DNA of 19,423 bases from NCBI GenBank assembly GCA_017452945.1, contig JAFTLD010000031.1, positions 1-19,423 on the forward strand. The letters run 5' to 3'. How positions within the stretch are numbered: position 1 is the stretch's first letter; every line of letters starts with the position of its first letter. Below, in pieces: positions 1-6,709 of this stretch. The DNA is from Clostridia bacterium (lineage in GTDB: Bacteria > Bacillota_A > Clostridia > Oscillospirales > CAG-272). Under the pieces are notes generated by a model. It was not told where the DNA came from. It worked only from the letters and a program-made list of their open reading frames with translations, and ran no database searches. Position numbers and translations under genes: made by a program.

Positions 1-141
1 ATTGCCCGGTGGGCAGTGATATTGTTCGGCTTCGCCTCACAGTGATATTCTATTCGCCTCAAACTCGCGAAGCGAATAACACTCGGCGTAAGCCGAATAT
101 CACTGCCAAAGGCAATATCACTCGCCATAGGCGAATAGAAC
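1..141. repeat. Array of short hairpins joined by AGTGATATT/AATATCACT linkers
   Basis: Small palindromes of different sequence follow one another: TGCCC/GGGCA (3-15), GGC/GCC (28-36), TCGC/GCGA (65-75), CGGC/GCCG (84-95), TGCC/GGCA (104-114) and TCGCC/GGCGA (122-134). They are separated by an 8-9 nt word that reads AGTGATATT at 15-23 and 41-49 and AATATCACT at 96-104 and 114-122. The word changes orientation near position 60, so the two halves can also pair with each other (CTATTCGCC at 50-58 against GGCGAATAG at 130-138). The array lies downstream of the solute-binding protein gene and is cut by the window edge. I see no coding sequence in it. I read it as a dispersed intergenic repeat; whether it has an RNA role is not known to me. 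Confidence 0.7.
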
Positions 142-142
142 T

Positions 143-172
143 GGGGAGATACTCCGCTTGGAGTATCTCCCC
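143..172 (-). terminator. Hairpin downstream of the solute-binding protein gene
   Basis: A perfect 13-bp stem (143-155 with 160-172) closes a 4-nt loop, 28 nt past the stop codon of the minus-strand solute-binding protein gene. On the minus strand it is followed by AGTTCTATT rather than a clean T run, so it would be a weak intrinsic terminator or a 3' end stabiliser. It directly adjoins the hairpin array at 1-141 and may belong to that repeat. Confidence 0.5.
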
Positions 173-200
173 ATCAGCCAACCCTTCGTTTTTTAATTTA

Positions 201-1706
201 TCAATATTCCAGATCAGCCAGGAAATCGTTGATCTTGCCCAGCGCCTTATCAGCACTCTTCTGCCACTTGGTCAGAGTAGAACCGAGCTTGGTAGATTTA
301 CCGGCGAACAGAGGACGGAGCTGGTCACGAATGGACTGACCGCCATTGTTCTGAATGATGTTGGAGCATGCGCCCGAGAAGTCAAAGGTCAAGGAATTGT
401 AGATCAGATCCAACATTTCCTTGGATTCGGGATTCTGCAGATACTGATAGGAAAGTGCGGTGGAGTAATATGCATCCACAACGGTTGCATAGCTTTCGGA
501 AGCCATGCACTCCAGAACTGCGCCCAGCATGGCAAGCTTATCCTCGTCTGCAATCGAGCTGGAAACACCCACAGCGGTTACCTGGTCCTGTACGTAGGTT
601 GCATAATTCTCCTGATTTACGTCAAACTTAGGCATGGGAGCAATGCCGTAGTCAAATTCTGCCAGGTCGCCAACGTTGGTTTCCAGAGCAAATACCTGTA
701 CGGTTGCCATCATGCTCACACCGTTTGCAAATGCCTCAACGATATCAGTCTTGCCGGTATCATCATAGGTTGCGGTTTTGAACACATATGTAGCTGAATT
801 GTTATACAGCGCCTGCACCTTTTCGCACAGATCAACCGTTCTTTCAAACTGATCTGCATTATAGAACCACTCACCGTCACTGTTCTTGCTGACCAGCTGA
901 ACGTTTGCTGCTACACAGTAAGGGTCAACGCTGACCGTATCACCCGTGATCAGGCCGTACATATCCTTTTCATCTCTCTTATTGGGAGTTTCACCAATGT
1001 CCAGATATCTGTCGGCAATGATCTGATTCTGGTAATCCAGCGTCCAATCGCCATTTTTGACCACCTCGTAAAGATCGGTTTCACCAAGGCTTTCAAACAC
1101 TTCTCTGTTATAAACGGTTACGAACATATAGCGGAACATGGAGAGCGCCAACGCACCCGATGCCAGATACTGCTTGTTTTCAGCGCCAAACGAAACGATA
1201 TCGTTATAGCCCTGAGTCCAGTAGTATTTATCCAGATCTATATACTGAATATCACGCAGATTGACGAATTCACCCTTAAGCACTGCCTGGATCGCAAGGT
1301 AAGTAGAGTCTGTGACAATATCATAATCACTCGAGCCGCCCTTGACCGCCGTGCTGTGCTTTGCAACCGGTTCAGCCTCCAGGAGCATCTCAAGCGTCAC
1401 GCCAAGTCTGTTTTCAATGTTCATGTTACGGCCGTAAACAGCACTTGCAACCACGTCACTTTGCGTATCGGTATTGGACTCTGCAAAAAATTCATCGTTT
1501 ACACCAAACTTATCTCTGGACAAAATCGTAATCGTCTCGTCCCCGAAGTTCAGCGCAGGTACTTCATCGGTGTAGTTAGGGTCGCCTGTTTCTTGCTCGG
1601 TCTGCTCACCTTGTGAATCTTGTGCGGGATCATTGCTGTTGGCACAAGCCACCAGAAGGGATGCAAGCATCAGCATAGCAAGGAACATGCAAAGCATCTT
1701 TTTCAT
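201..1706 (-). CDS. Extracellular solute-binding lipoprotein (ABC importer, probably sugar)
   Basis: The 501-residue product begins with a lipoprotein signal: two lysines, a hydrophobic stretch, and a lipobox LVAC with the lipidated cysteine at residue 21. A Gln/Glu/Asp-rich linker follows (about residues 24-45), then a long extracellular domain of the family-1 solute-binding type. The start is the ATG at 1706, preceded by GGAGG with 9 nt spacing. A longer frame to 1754 is rejected because the predicted transcription start is about 1756. Such proteins capture a ligand outside the membrane and pass it to ABC permeases. No permease or ATPase gene lies in this window, so partners must be elsewhere or left of position 1. 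The ligand cannot be read from sequence; the size and the neighbouring Gfo/Idh-type gene favour a carbohydrate. It seems monocistronic, with its own promoter and a flanking hairpin on each side. Confidence 0.9.
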   Translation of the reverse strand: MKKMLCMFLAMLMLASLLVACANSNDPAQDSQGEQTEQETGDPNYTDEVPALNFGDETITILSRDKFGVNDEFFAESNTDTQSDVVASAVYGRNMNIENRLGVTLEMLLEAEPVAKHSTAVKGGSSDYDIVTDSTYLAIQAVLKGEFVNLRDIQYIDLDKYYWTQGYNDIVSFGAENKQYLASGALALSMFRYMFVTVYNREVFESLGETDLYEVVKNGDWTLDYQNQIIADRYLDIGETPNKRDEKDMYGLITGDTVSVDPYCVAANVQLVSKNSDGEWFYNADQFERTVDLCEKVQALYNNSATYVFKTATYDDTGKTDIVEAFANGVSMMATVQVFALETNVGDLAEFDYGIAPMPKFDVNQENYATYVQDQVTAVGVSSSIADEDKLAMLGAVLECMASESYATVVDAYYSTALSYQYLQNPESKEMLDLIYNSLTFDFSGACSNIIQNNGGQSIRDQLRPLFAGKSTKLGSTLTKWQKSADKALGKINDFLADLEY

Positions 1707-1762
1707 ATTGATATACCTCCGAAAATTCTCATCAGGGCACACTGCACCCATCATGTATCTTT

Positions 1763-1791
1763 ATTGTACACCACATTTTACCATATGTCAA
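1763..1791 (-). promoter_or_regulatory. Sigma-A promoter of the solute-binding protein gene
   Basis: On the minus strand, TTGACA (1786-1791) and TACAAT (1763-1768) are separated by exactly 17 bp. The predicted start of transcription is near 1756, giving a leader of about 50 nt before the ATG at 1706. No operator-like dyad is evident between promoter and gene. Confidence 0.8.
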
Positions 1792-1831
1792 GAGCATTTG
1801 CCCTCCCGTTTCGCTTTTTGTGCAAAATGCC

Positions 1832-1866
1832 CTGCGACCGCATGCATCGGGTGCATGCGGTCGCAG
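1832..1866 (-). terminator. 15-bp perfect hairpin after the Gfo/Idh-type gene
   Basis: Arms 1832-1846 and 1852-1866 match perfectly over 15 bp around a 5-nt loop, 9 nt past the stop of the minus-strand Gfo/Idh-type gene. It separates that gene from the promoter of the next. The trailing minus-strand sequence is GGCATTTTG, a poor T run; on the plus strand TTTT follows directly. It is very likely a transcription barrier, though not a textbook one for the minus strand. Confidence 0.6.
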
Positions 1867-1875
1867 TTTTAGTTT

Positions 1876-3117
1876 TCATGATTTTCCCAAAAATTTCTCA
1901 CGCATGCGCTCAAATACCTCGTCGGGCAAATGTCGCAGCGGATAGGACGAAATGGGCAAAAGCTGATCCCCTGCCTCATCGGGACTTGTGCAGGCGTGAT
2001 CGTTTCTGTATGCTTCGCGCTCCTCGGGATTGCGCAGATTGGGTACGTCCACGGGTGCGTTGCCGTTCAGGATCGAACGGTAAGCAAGAATACCGCAAAT
2101 ACCCATATCCACAGCCTGATACACGTCTATGCACCACTCGCCGTCCGGTTTTCCCAAAATCTTTTGAATAAAACAATGGGTGGGATAAAAATCACTGCCG
2201 CCATGGCTTTGCGGGCCTGCTCCGGCCTCGTCCACGGCCACGAATTTTTGCGGAGAATACTGCTCGGCATCTCCCGCCCCCATTTGTTCACCTTCAATAT
2301 AGCAGCGCACCTGACCGTTTTCTGTGGTCTGCAGCGCACCCTTGGAGCCGTAGACCTCATATCTTGTAAAAGCAGGCTCGCGCTTCAAGGGGCCGTGAAT
2401 CGAACGCACGTTGGCACCGTTGTCCAGCACTACCATCTCTATACCGCCCGCATGTCCTCCCGCATGGCCGAGGTTATAGAAATCCTCGATGGGCGGGTTT
2501 TCAAAGCCAACCACACGTACGGGTCTTCGACCTGTAATGGTCATGATAGGTCCTAAAGAATGGGTGCAATAGAAGGTAGGATACAGCTGATTTCTCCAAT
2601 GGTCACGCTCACCGTAGGTAATGCTTGCCCAACACGCGGAGCAATCGTGAATATAATTGCAATCGGCATAATGGATCTCACCGATATCACCGTTCTTGTA
2701 GCGGCGCCACATCTCAAACGTGGTGTCCATATAGCAATAGTTTTCGGCATACGCGTAGACCTTTCCGGTTCTCTCCACCGTTTCGATCAGCTCAACTGCT
2801 TGTGCCATGCTCTCACAAGGCAGCACCTCGGAGAGCACGTGCATCCCCGCATTCATGCAGCGAATGGCAAAGGGCGCATGCTGCGTTGCGTAATTTGCCA
2901 GCACCACAGCATCCATATCATGCTTGATAAACTCGTCAAAACTGGTGTAACACGCCACCTCAAGCCCTGCGGCTTGGGCATTTGCTCTTACATTGTCCAA
3001 AAGCGGCTCGTATTTATCACATACTGCTACCAACGTTGCATCCGGATGGTGCAAAAGCACCTGAATCATGACGTTGCCGCGCGCACCGCCAAATACACCG
3101 ATCTTCAGCTTACTCAT
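1876..3117 (-). CDS. Gfo/Idh/MocA-family protein, GH109-like motifs
   Basis: 413 residues. An N-terminal Rossmann region for NAD(P) has a glycine-rich loop at residues 7-14 and an acidic/aromatic strand end (AVCDKYE, 31-37), followed by the C-terminal alpha/beta domain of the family. The position where most family members carry the catalytic EKP lysine reads SEVLPC (96-101), so the lysine is absent. Other blocks are ENYCY (125-129), NYIHD (154-158) and FYCTHSLGP (182-190). From memory these resemble ENCCY, YIHD and YPTHGLGP of GH109 glycosidases, which use NAD in an oxidation-elimination cycle on alpha-N-acetylgalactosamine and related sugars. The protein may therefore be a glycosidase or an atypical oxidoreductase; I cannot decide. 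There is no signal peptide. The start has GGAGG 6-7 nt upstream. It is last in the mreB-pepD operon, 18 nt after pepD. Confidence 0.85.
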   Translation of the reverse strand: MSKLKIGVFGGARGNVMIQVLLHHPDATLVAVCDKYEPLLDNVRANAQAAGLEVACYTSFDEFIKHDMDAVVLANYATQHAPFAIRCMNAGMHVLSEVLPCESMAQAVELIETVERTGKVYAYAENYCYMDTTFEMWRRYKNGDIGEIHYADCNYIHDCSACWASITYGERDHWRNQLYPTFYCTHSLGPIMTITGRRPVRVVGFENPPIEDFYNLGHAGGHAGGIEMVVLDNGANVRSIHGPLKREPAFTRYEVYGSKGALQTTENGQVRCYIEGEQMGAGDAEQYSPQKFVAVDEAGAGPQSHGGSDFYPTHCFIQKILGKPDGEWCIDVYQAVDMGICGILAYRSILNGNAPVDVPNLRNPEEREAYRNDHACTSPDEAGDQLLPISSYPLRHLPDEVFERMREKFLGKS

Positions 3118-3135
3118 AATGAACCTCCGAAATTT

Positions 3136-4569
3136 TTATTCTGCCAGCATCTTGGCAATGACCTGCCAGAAGCGCTCACAGGAAGCAAGCTCCAGGCGCT
3201 CTGCAGGAGAATGGATCCCACGCATGTTCGGGCCTACCGAGATCATATCCATATCGGGAAGCTTGGAACGGATAATTCCGCACTCCAGCCCCGCATGGAT
3301 CACGCTGACCTCAGGAGTTTTTCCAAACAAAGCTGAATATGCCTCCAGATATTGATCGCGCAAAGGCGATGCCTTTGCATAGCTCCAACCCGGATAACGG
3401 GAATGATGGCGCGTGCTGCCGCCGCAAAGCGTAGCCAACGCGTCAAGATCGTCGATCGAGGCATCCAGCTGGCTCTCAATAGCCGAGCGAGAGGAAAGCG
3501 TCAGATGCACGCTGCCCTGCTCTGTGCGCACGATTCCCAAATTACGGGAATACTCCACAAGTCCTTCTATATTGTTGCTCATAGCCAGCACACCGTTGGC
3601 AACCGTTCCCATAGCACAGATCACACGCGCGGTGCTGCCCTTGTCCATACACTGTGCGGGCGCGGAAATCGTCTTACATTGCATTGAAAATCCGGCATCC
3701 GCTGCGCACAGCTCAGCCTTGATCTCATTGGTCAGCTTTGCAACCTTGGCAGGCATGGACATCAGTCCCTTGCCGCAAACCACGGCGGTGCATTCACGCG
3801 GAATCGCGTTATCCTTGCTGCCGCCCTCTACCATGCACAGACCAAAATCAAACTCCTTGGCAAGCGCAAGCAAAATTCTGCCCATCAGCTTGTTGGCATT
3901 GGCTCTGCCCAGGTGCACGTCACCGCCCGAGTGTCCGCCTGCAAGACCGCCCAGCTTGATCTCAACGGCCACGCCCTTTGCATCCTCATAAGTCACGGGA
4001 ACGGTCAGGTCGGTACGCAAGCCGCCTGCGCAGCCTGCGGTCACGTAGGATTCATCTTCGCTATCCATATTGATCATACGTCTTGCTTGCACAAGCGAAT
4101 AGTCAAAGCTCTCCGCGCCAAGCAAGCCTACCTCTTCTTCAACCGTGAACAGGCACTCCACGGCAGGATGCGGCATCTGTCCGTCCAAAATTGCCAACAT
4201 CATGGCAACGGCAATACCGTCGTCACCGCCCAGCGTGGTGCCACGCGCGCCCAGCCAGCCGTCCTCGACGAATAACTTAAGGCCGTCGCGCAGAAAATCG
4301 TGAACGGTATCGTTGTTTTTCTCACACACCATGTCGGTATGTCCCTGCAGAAGTACCGCGGGACGATCCTCCAGTCCCTTGGTTGCAGGTGCTTTGATAA
4401 ACACATTGTTAACTGCATCGCGATGGTACTCCAGTCCGCGCGACATGGCGAACGCGACCAGATAATCCGCAATGCCTGCCTCATTGCCCGAACCGTGAGG
4501 AATGGCGCAGATCTCTTCAAAATACTCAAACAGCTTTTGGGGCTGATATCCTTTGACAATATATTCCAT
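3136..4569 (-). CDS. pepD: Aminoacyl-histidine dipeptidase (M20C)
   Basis: 477 residues, the usual length for PepD-type peptidases of family M20C, cytosolic dinuclear zinc enzymes that cleave Xaa-His (carnosine-like) and other unusual dipeptides. Metal and catalytic motifs are complete: GHTDMV (H77, D79), GGDDGIAV (115-122, bridging Asp), EEE at 144-146 (general base and ligand), NMDSE (168 on) and HAGLECG (425-431) with a late His in GIHSP (453). The lid domain lies between them. The ATG at 4569 follows AGAGGAT. It begins 12 nt after the mreB stop codon and ends 18 nt before the Gfo/Idh-type gene, so the three are probably cotranscribed. A role in recycling peptides is plausible, but the link to mreB is positional only. 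Confidence 0.93.
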   Translation of the reverse strand: MEYIVKGYQPQKLFEYFEEICAIPHGSGNEAGIADYLVAFAMSRGLEYHRDAVNNVFIKAPATKGLEDRPAVLLQGHTDMVCEKNNDTVHDFLRDGLKLFVEDGWLGARGTTLGGDDGIAVAMMLAILDGQMPHPAVECLFTVEEEVGLLGAESFDYSLVQARRMINMDSEDESYVTAGCAGGLRTDLTVPVTYEDAKGVAVEIKLGGLAGGHSGGDVHLGRANANKLMGRILLALAKEFDFGLCMVEGGSKDNAIPRECTAVVCGKGLMSMPAKVAKLTNEIKAELCAADAGFSMQCKTISAPAQCMDKGSTARVICAMGTVANGVLAMSNNIEGLVEYSRNLGIVRTEQGSVHLTLSSRSAIESQLDASIDDLDALATLCGGSTRHHSRYPGWSYAKASPLRDQYLEAYSALFGKTPEVSVIHAGLECGIIRSKLPDMDMISVGPNMRGIHSPAERLELASCERFWQVIAKMLAE

Positions 4570-4581
4570 ACTGATATCCTC

Positions 4582-5640
4582 TTATTTCTTTTGATTGGGT
4601 TTGGTGTCTGCATCGCGCGTCAGACCACCGATCGTATCGCGGAACTGGCTGATACCCGCAAGATACTTGCCCGTACCGACGGCAACGCAGGAGATGGGAT
4701 TGTTAGCGACCGTGGTCTTGATGCCGGTCACACGCGTGATCAGCTTATCAAGGCCGTAGAGAAGGCTGCCGCCGCCTGCCATATAAATGCCGTTTTTGAG
4801 AATGTCGCCCAAAAGATCGGGAGGCGTGCGCTCAATGATGGCACAAACGGCATCCAGAATTGCGGTCACAGGCTCGATCATGGCCTCCATCATTTCCTTG
4901 GAGGAAAGTGTGATGACGCGGGGCATACCCGTACCAAGGTCGCGTCCCTTGACCTGTATTGTCTTGGCCTCACCGTGGTCATACACGGCACCGATCTGAA
5001 TTTTGATGGCCTCTGCAGTGCGTTCCCCGATCAGAAGATTATACTGACGGCGCACGTACTGCATAATCGCCTGATCAAACATATCGCCCGCGATCTTGAT
5101 CGACTCGGATACCACGATACCGCCCATGGCAACCACGGCAATATCGGTCGTGCCTCCGCCCACGTCGATGATCATATTTCCAATGGGAGAATTGATATCC
5201 ACGCCCGCGCCCATCAGCGCGGCCTTGGGCTCTTCGATCAAAAAGGTCTTACGCGCACCTGCTTCAGCCGCAGCATCCAACACAGCGCGTTCCTCAACCT
5301 CCGTAATACCCGTAGGTACACCGATCATAACACGGGGCTTGAACACAGTATTGCCGCAGGCACGGCGAATAAAATACTGGAGCATATGCAGCGTAACGTC
5401 ATATTGGCTGATCACACCGTTTTTCAAGGGCCGCAGGGTGGTAATATGATCAGGGGTTCTGCCAATCATGGCAAGCGCCTCCTTACCAACCTTGACCACC
5501 TTATCTGTCGTGGTATCCATAGCGACCACGCTGGGCTCGTTCAGCACGATACCCTTGCCGTCCACATGGACAAGCACACTGCAAGTACCCAGGTCTATGC
5601 CGATATCGCGGCTCAGATTCAGGTTCAATTTCTCAAGCAC
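4582..5640 (-). CDS. mreB: Rod shape-determining protein MreB/Mbl (bacterial actin)
   Basis: The 352-residue product is an actin-fold ATPase that forms membrane-bound filaments guiding side-wall peptidoglycan synthesis. The phosphate-1 loop is DIGIDLGTCS (residues 12-21 from the chosen start), phosphate-2 is DVGGGTTDIAV, and the adenosine motif is MAGGGSLL; IEEPKAAL and GERTAE are also typical. The start is taken as GTG at 5640: GGAGG lies 8 nt upstream (5649-5653), whereas the longer frame from 5670 begins inside the core of the ribosome site region and has none of its own. First of an apparent operon with pepD and the Gfo/Idh-type gene. mreC and mreD are not adjacent, so this may be a solitary paralogue (Mbl or MreBH-like); the sequence alone does not tell which. 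Confidence 0.95.
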   Translation of the reverse strand: MLEKLNLNLSRDIGIDLGTCSVLVHVDGKGIVLNEPSVVAMDTTTDKVVKVGKEALAMIGRTPDHITTLRPLKNGVISQYDVTLHMLQYFIRRACGNTVFKPRVMIGVPTGITEVEERAVLDAAAEAGARKTFLIEEPKAALMGAGVDINSPIGNMIIDVGGGTTDIAVVAMGGIVVSESIKIAGDMFDQAIMQYVRRQYNLLIGERTAEAIKIQIGAVYDHGEAKTIQVKGRDLGTGMPRVITLSSKEMMEAMIEPVTAILDAVCAIIERTPPDLLGDILKNGIYMAGGGSLLYGLDKLITRVTGIKTTVANNPISCVAVGTGKYLAGISQFRDTIGGLTRDADTKPNQKK

Positions 5641-5648
5641 TTTTATTT

Positions 5649-5653
5649 CCTCC
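5649..5653 (-). promoter_or_regulatory. Ribosome site fixing the GTG start of mreB
   Basis: GGAGG on the minus strand, 8 nt before GTG at 5640-5638. It sits inside the longer frame that starts at 5670, which shows that the upstream ATG is not the start. The promoter at 5679-5707 also places the transcription start near 5672, leaving almost no leader for an ATG at 5670. Confidence 0.85.
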
Positions 5654-5678
5654 AAAGTGTATACAAACATCCAAGATA

Positions 5679-5707
5679 ATTATACTACATGGACACGGGA
5701 AAGTCAA
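5679..5707 (-). promoter_or_regulatory. Sigma-A promoter of the mreB-pepD-Gfo/Idh operon
   Basis: Minus strand TTGACT (5702-5707), 17-bp spacer, TATAAT (5679-5684). Predicted transcription start near 5672, giving a leader of about 30 nt before the GTG start of mreB. Confidence 0.85.
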
Positions 5708-5769
5708 GCCATTCGAGTCACCCAATCGATGAAAGTTTTCGCGTCGCCCCTCACCACACGGACAAGTTT

Positions 5770-5858
5770 CACAGGATAAAAGTTTCGGTCAAGCCTTTTC
5801 AAAGGCTTGCGCAGGTGGAGGGCGCGCAGCCCTCCTCGCTCGTCGCAACGAGCGAAAC
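5770..5858 (+). repeat. Dispersed repeat R, copy 1
   Basis: This 89-bp stretch is about 80% identical to the reverse complement of 6148-6234. Shared landmarks in order are CACAGGAT, AAAGTTT, the hairpin CCTTTTCAAAGG, a CAGGT block, AGGGC..GC.GCCCT, and CTCGTCGCAACGAGCGAAAC, which is itself a hairpin. Weaker similarity extends outward to about 5735. No gene is apparent; the frames that cross it are poor. The two copies face inward and enclose about 290 bp of further hairpins. Confidence 0.75.
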
Positions 5859-5880
5859 ATTTTCTAACAGTTGTCTGCTG

Positions 5881-5907
5881 GATGCTGAATTCTGCGAATT
5901 CAGCATC
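5881..5907. repeat. 12-bp perfect hairpin in the mreB-cdd gap
   Basis: GATGCTGAATTC (5881-5892) and its complement (5896-5907) enclose TGC. No T run follows on either strand. An 8-bp inverted match (5909-5916 with 5948-5955, GATGGCGT/ACGCCATC) starts directly after it. Confidence 0.6.
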
Positions 5908-5990
5908 AGATGGCGTCAGTAACACTCGAAAATATGATTACTATTACACGCCATCATTTTATCGTTAGTAAGCGCCCGAAAGAGGGTGAA

Positions 5991-6044
5991 TTTTTCGTCG
6001 CAGACGAAAAAGAGGGAGAAAACCACAAGTGGGGTTTTCTCCCT
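5991..6044 (-). terminator. Probable terminator of the salvage operon, with adjacent hairpin
   Basis: A 12-bp stem (6013-6024 with 6033-6044, AGGGAGAAAACC) is followed on the minus strand by CTCTTTTTCGTC, i.e. five T's, fitting intrinsic termination of leftward transcripts about 255 nt past the cdd stop codon. A second hairpin (TTTTTCGTC/GACGAAAAA, 5991-6011, loop GCA) follows at once and overlaps the T run. The long distance from cdd means the transcript would carry one repeat R copy in its 3' region. Confidence 0.5.
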
Positions 6045-6147
6045 TAATTTGTTTTGGGTTACGTTGAGCAAATTTTTTCCGTTCTTTTTTGTCGGAGTAG
6101 CCGCAAAGAAGAACATATTTGCTTCGCAAATCAAAACGGCGAAATAG

Positions 6148-6234
6148 TTTCGCTCGTTGCGACGAGCGACGAGGGCTACGCTGCCCTTGACCTGCAAACC
6201 TTTGAAAAGGTTTGATCCAAACTTTCATCCTGTG
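6148..6234 (-). repeat. Dispersed repeat R, copy 2 (inverted)
   Basis: Inverted partner of 5770-5858, read on the minus strand; see that entry for shared landmarks. It lies 64 nt downstream of the cdd stop. Weaker similarity continues to about 6275 (AAATTTCGCCCACCGC versus a similar block before copy 1). The rest of the 5708-6297 gap holds only the hairpins listed and no supported gene. Confidence 0.75.
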
Positions 6235-6297
6235 GAGGTGATCCGTTGGGGTAGCGGTGGGCGAAATTTTTCAAGAGTTGGCGCGGTTGTGCGTCAC

Positions 6298-6708
6298 TTA
6301 CTTCAAAAAATCCGGTCCAAATCCGTAAGGCAGCAGCTCGGCAAGCGTGACCGTCTTGTACGCACCGCCCTTGTCGATCATGTATACCTTGAAATCATCC
6401 GGATCGCAAAACTCGCGCAGCACCTGTCTGCACACACCGCAAGGCGGGAATCCGCCCTCGATTTCATCCTTATTGCCACCGCAGACCGCGATGGCCTCAA
6501 ATTCCTTCTCGCCCTCGCTGACCGCCTTGAACACAGCCACGCGCTCGGCACAGACAGTGGGTGTATACGACGCATTCTCAATATTGCAGCCCAAATACAC
6601 CTTTCCCGATTTGCCAAGCAGCGCAGCACCCACGCGGTAGCCCGAATAAGGCGCGTAAGCTGATTTTCTGGCTTCAATTGCCATTTCCACAAGTTTTTCC
6701 GGAGTCAT
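6298..6708 (-). CDS. cdd: Cytidine deaminase
   Basis: 136 residues, the normal size of the homotetrameric zinc-dependent cytidine deaminase that converts (deoxy)cytidine to (deoxy)uridine in pyrimidine salvage. Zinc ligands and catalytic glutamate are in TVCAERVA (C53, E55) and PPCGVCRQ (C90, C93). The substrate-binding CNIENASY motif is at 41-48. The start is the ATG at 6708: GGAGG lies 8 nt upstream (6717-6721), while an ATG five codons earlier has no ribosome site. The stop codon of deoB ends only one base before this ATG, and the ribosome site is inside deoB, so translation is probably coupled. Last gene of the salvage operon. Confidence 0.95.
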   Translation of the reverse strand: MTPEKLVEMAIEARKSAYAPYSGYRVGAALLGKSGKVYLGCNIENASYTPTVCAERVAVFKAVSEGEKEFEAIAVCGGNKDEIEGGFPPCGVCRQVLREFCDPDDFKVYMIDKGGAYKTVTLAELLPYGFGPDFLK

Positions 6709-6709
6709 A

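Noticed and set aside
1..172. CRISPR array
   Set aside because: The repeated word is only 8-9 nt, its orientation flips, and the intervening units are hairpins, not unique spacers of equal length.
9..797. 262-codon open frame on the plus strand at the left edge
   Set aside because: It runs through the hairpin array and antisense to the solute-binding protein gene.
4300..5679. 459-codon open frame on the plus strand opposite pepD and mreB
   Set aside because: It crosses two real genes on the other strand, has no ribosome site, and its product has the composition of an antisense shadow.
5916..6228. Two short open frames (87 and 93 codons) on the minus strand in the mreB-cdd gap
   Set aside because: They translate the inverted repeat R and its hairpins. 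Such frames recur wherever a repeat is inserted, and neither has a convincing ribosome site.
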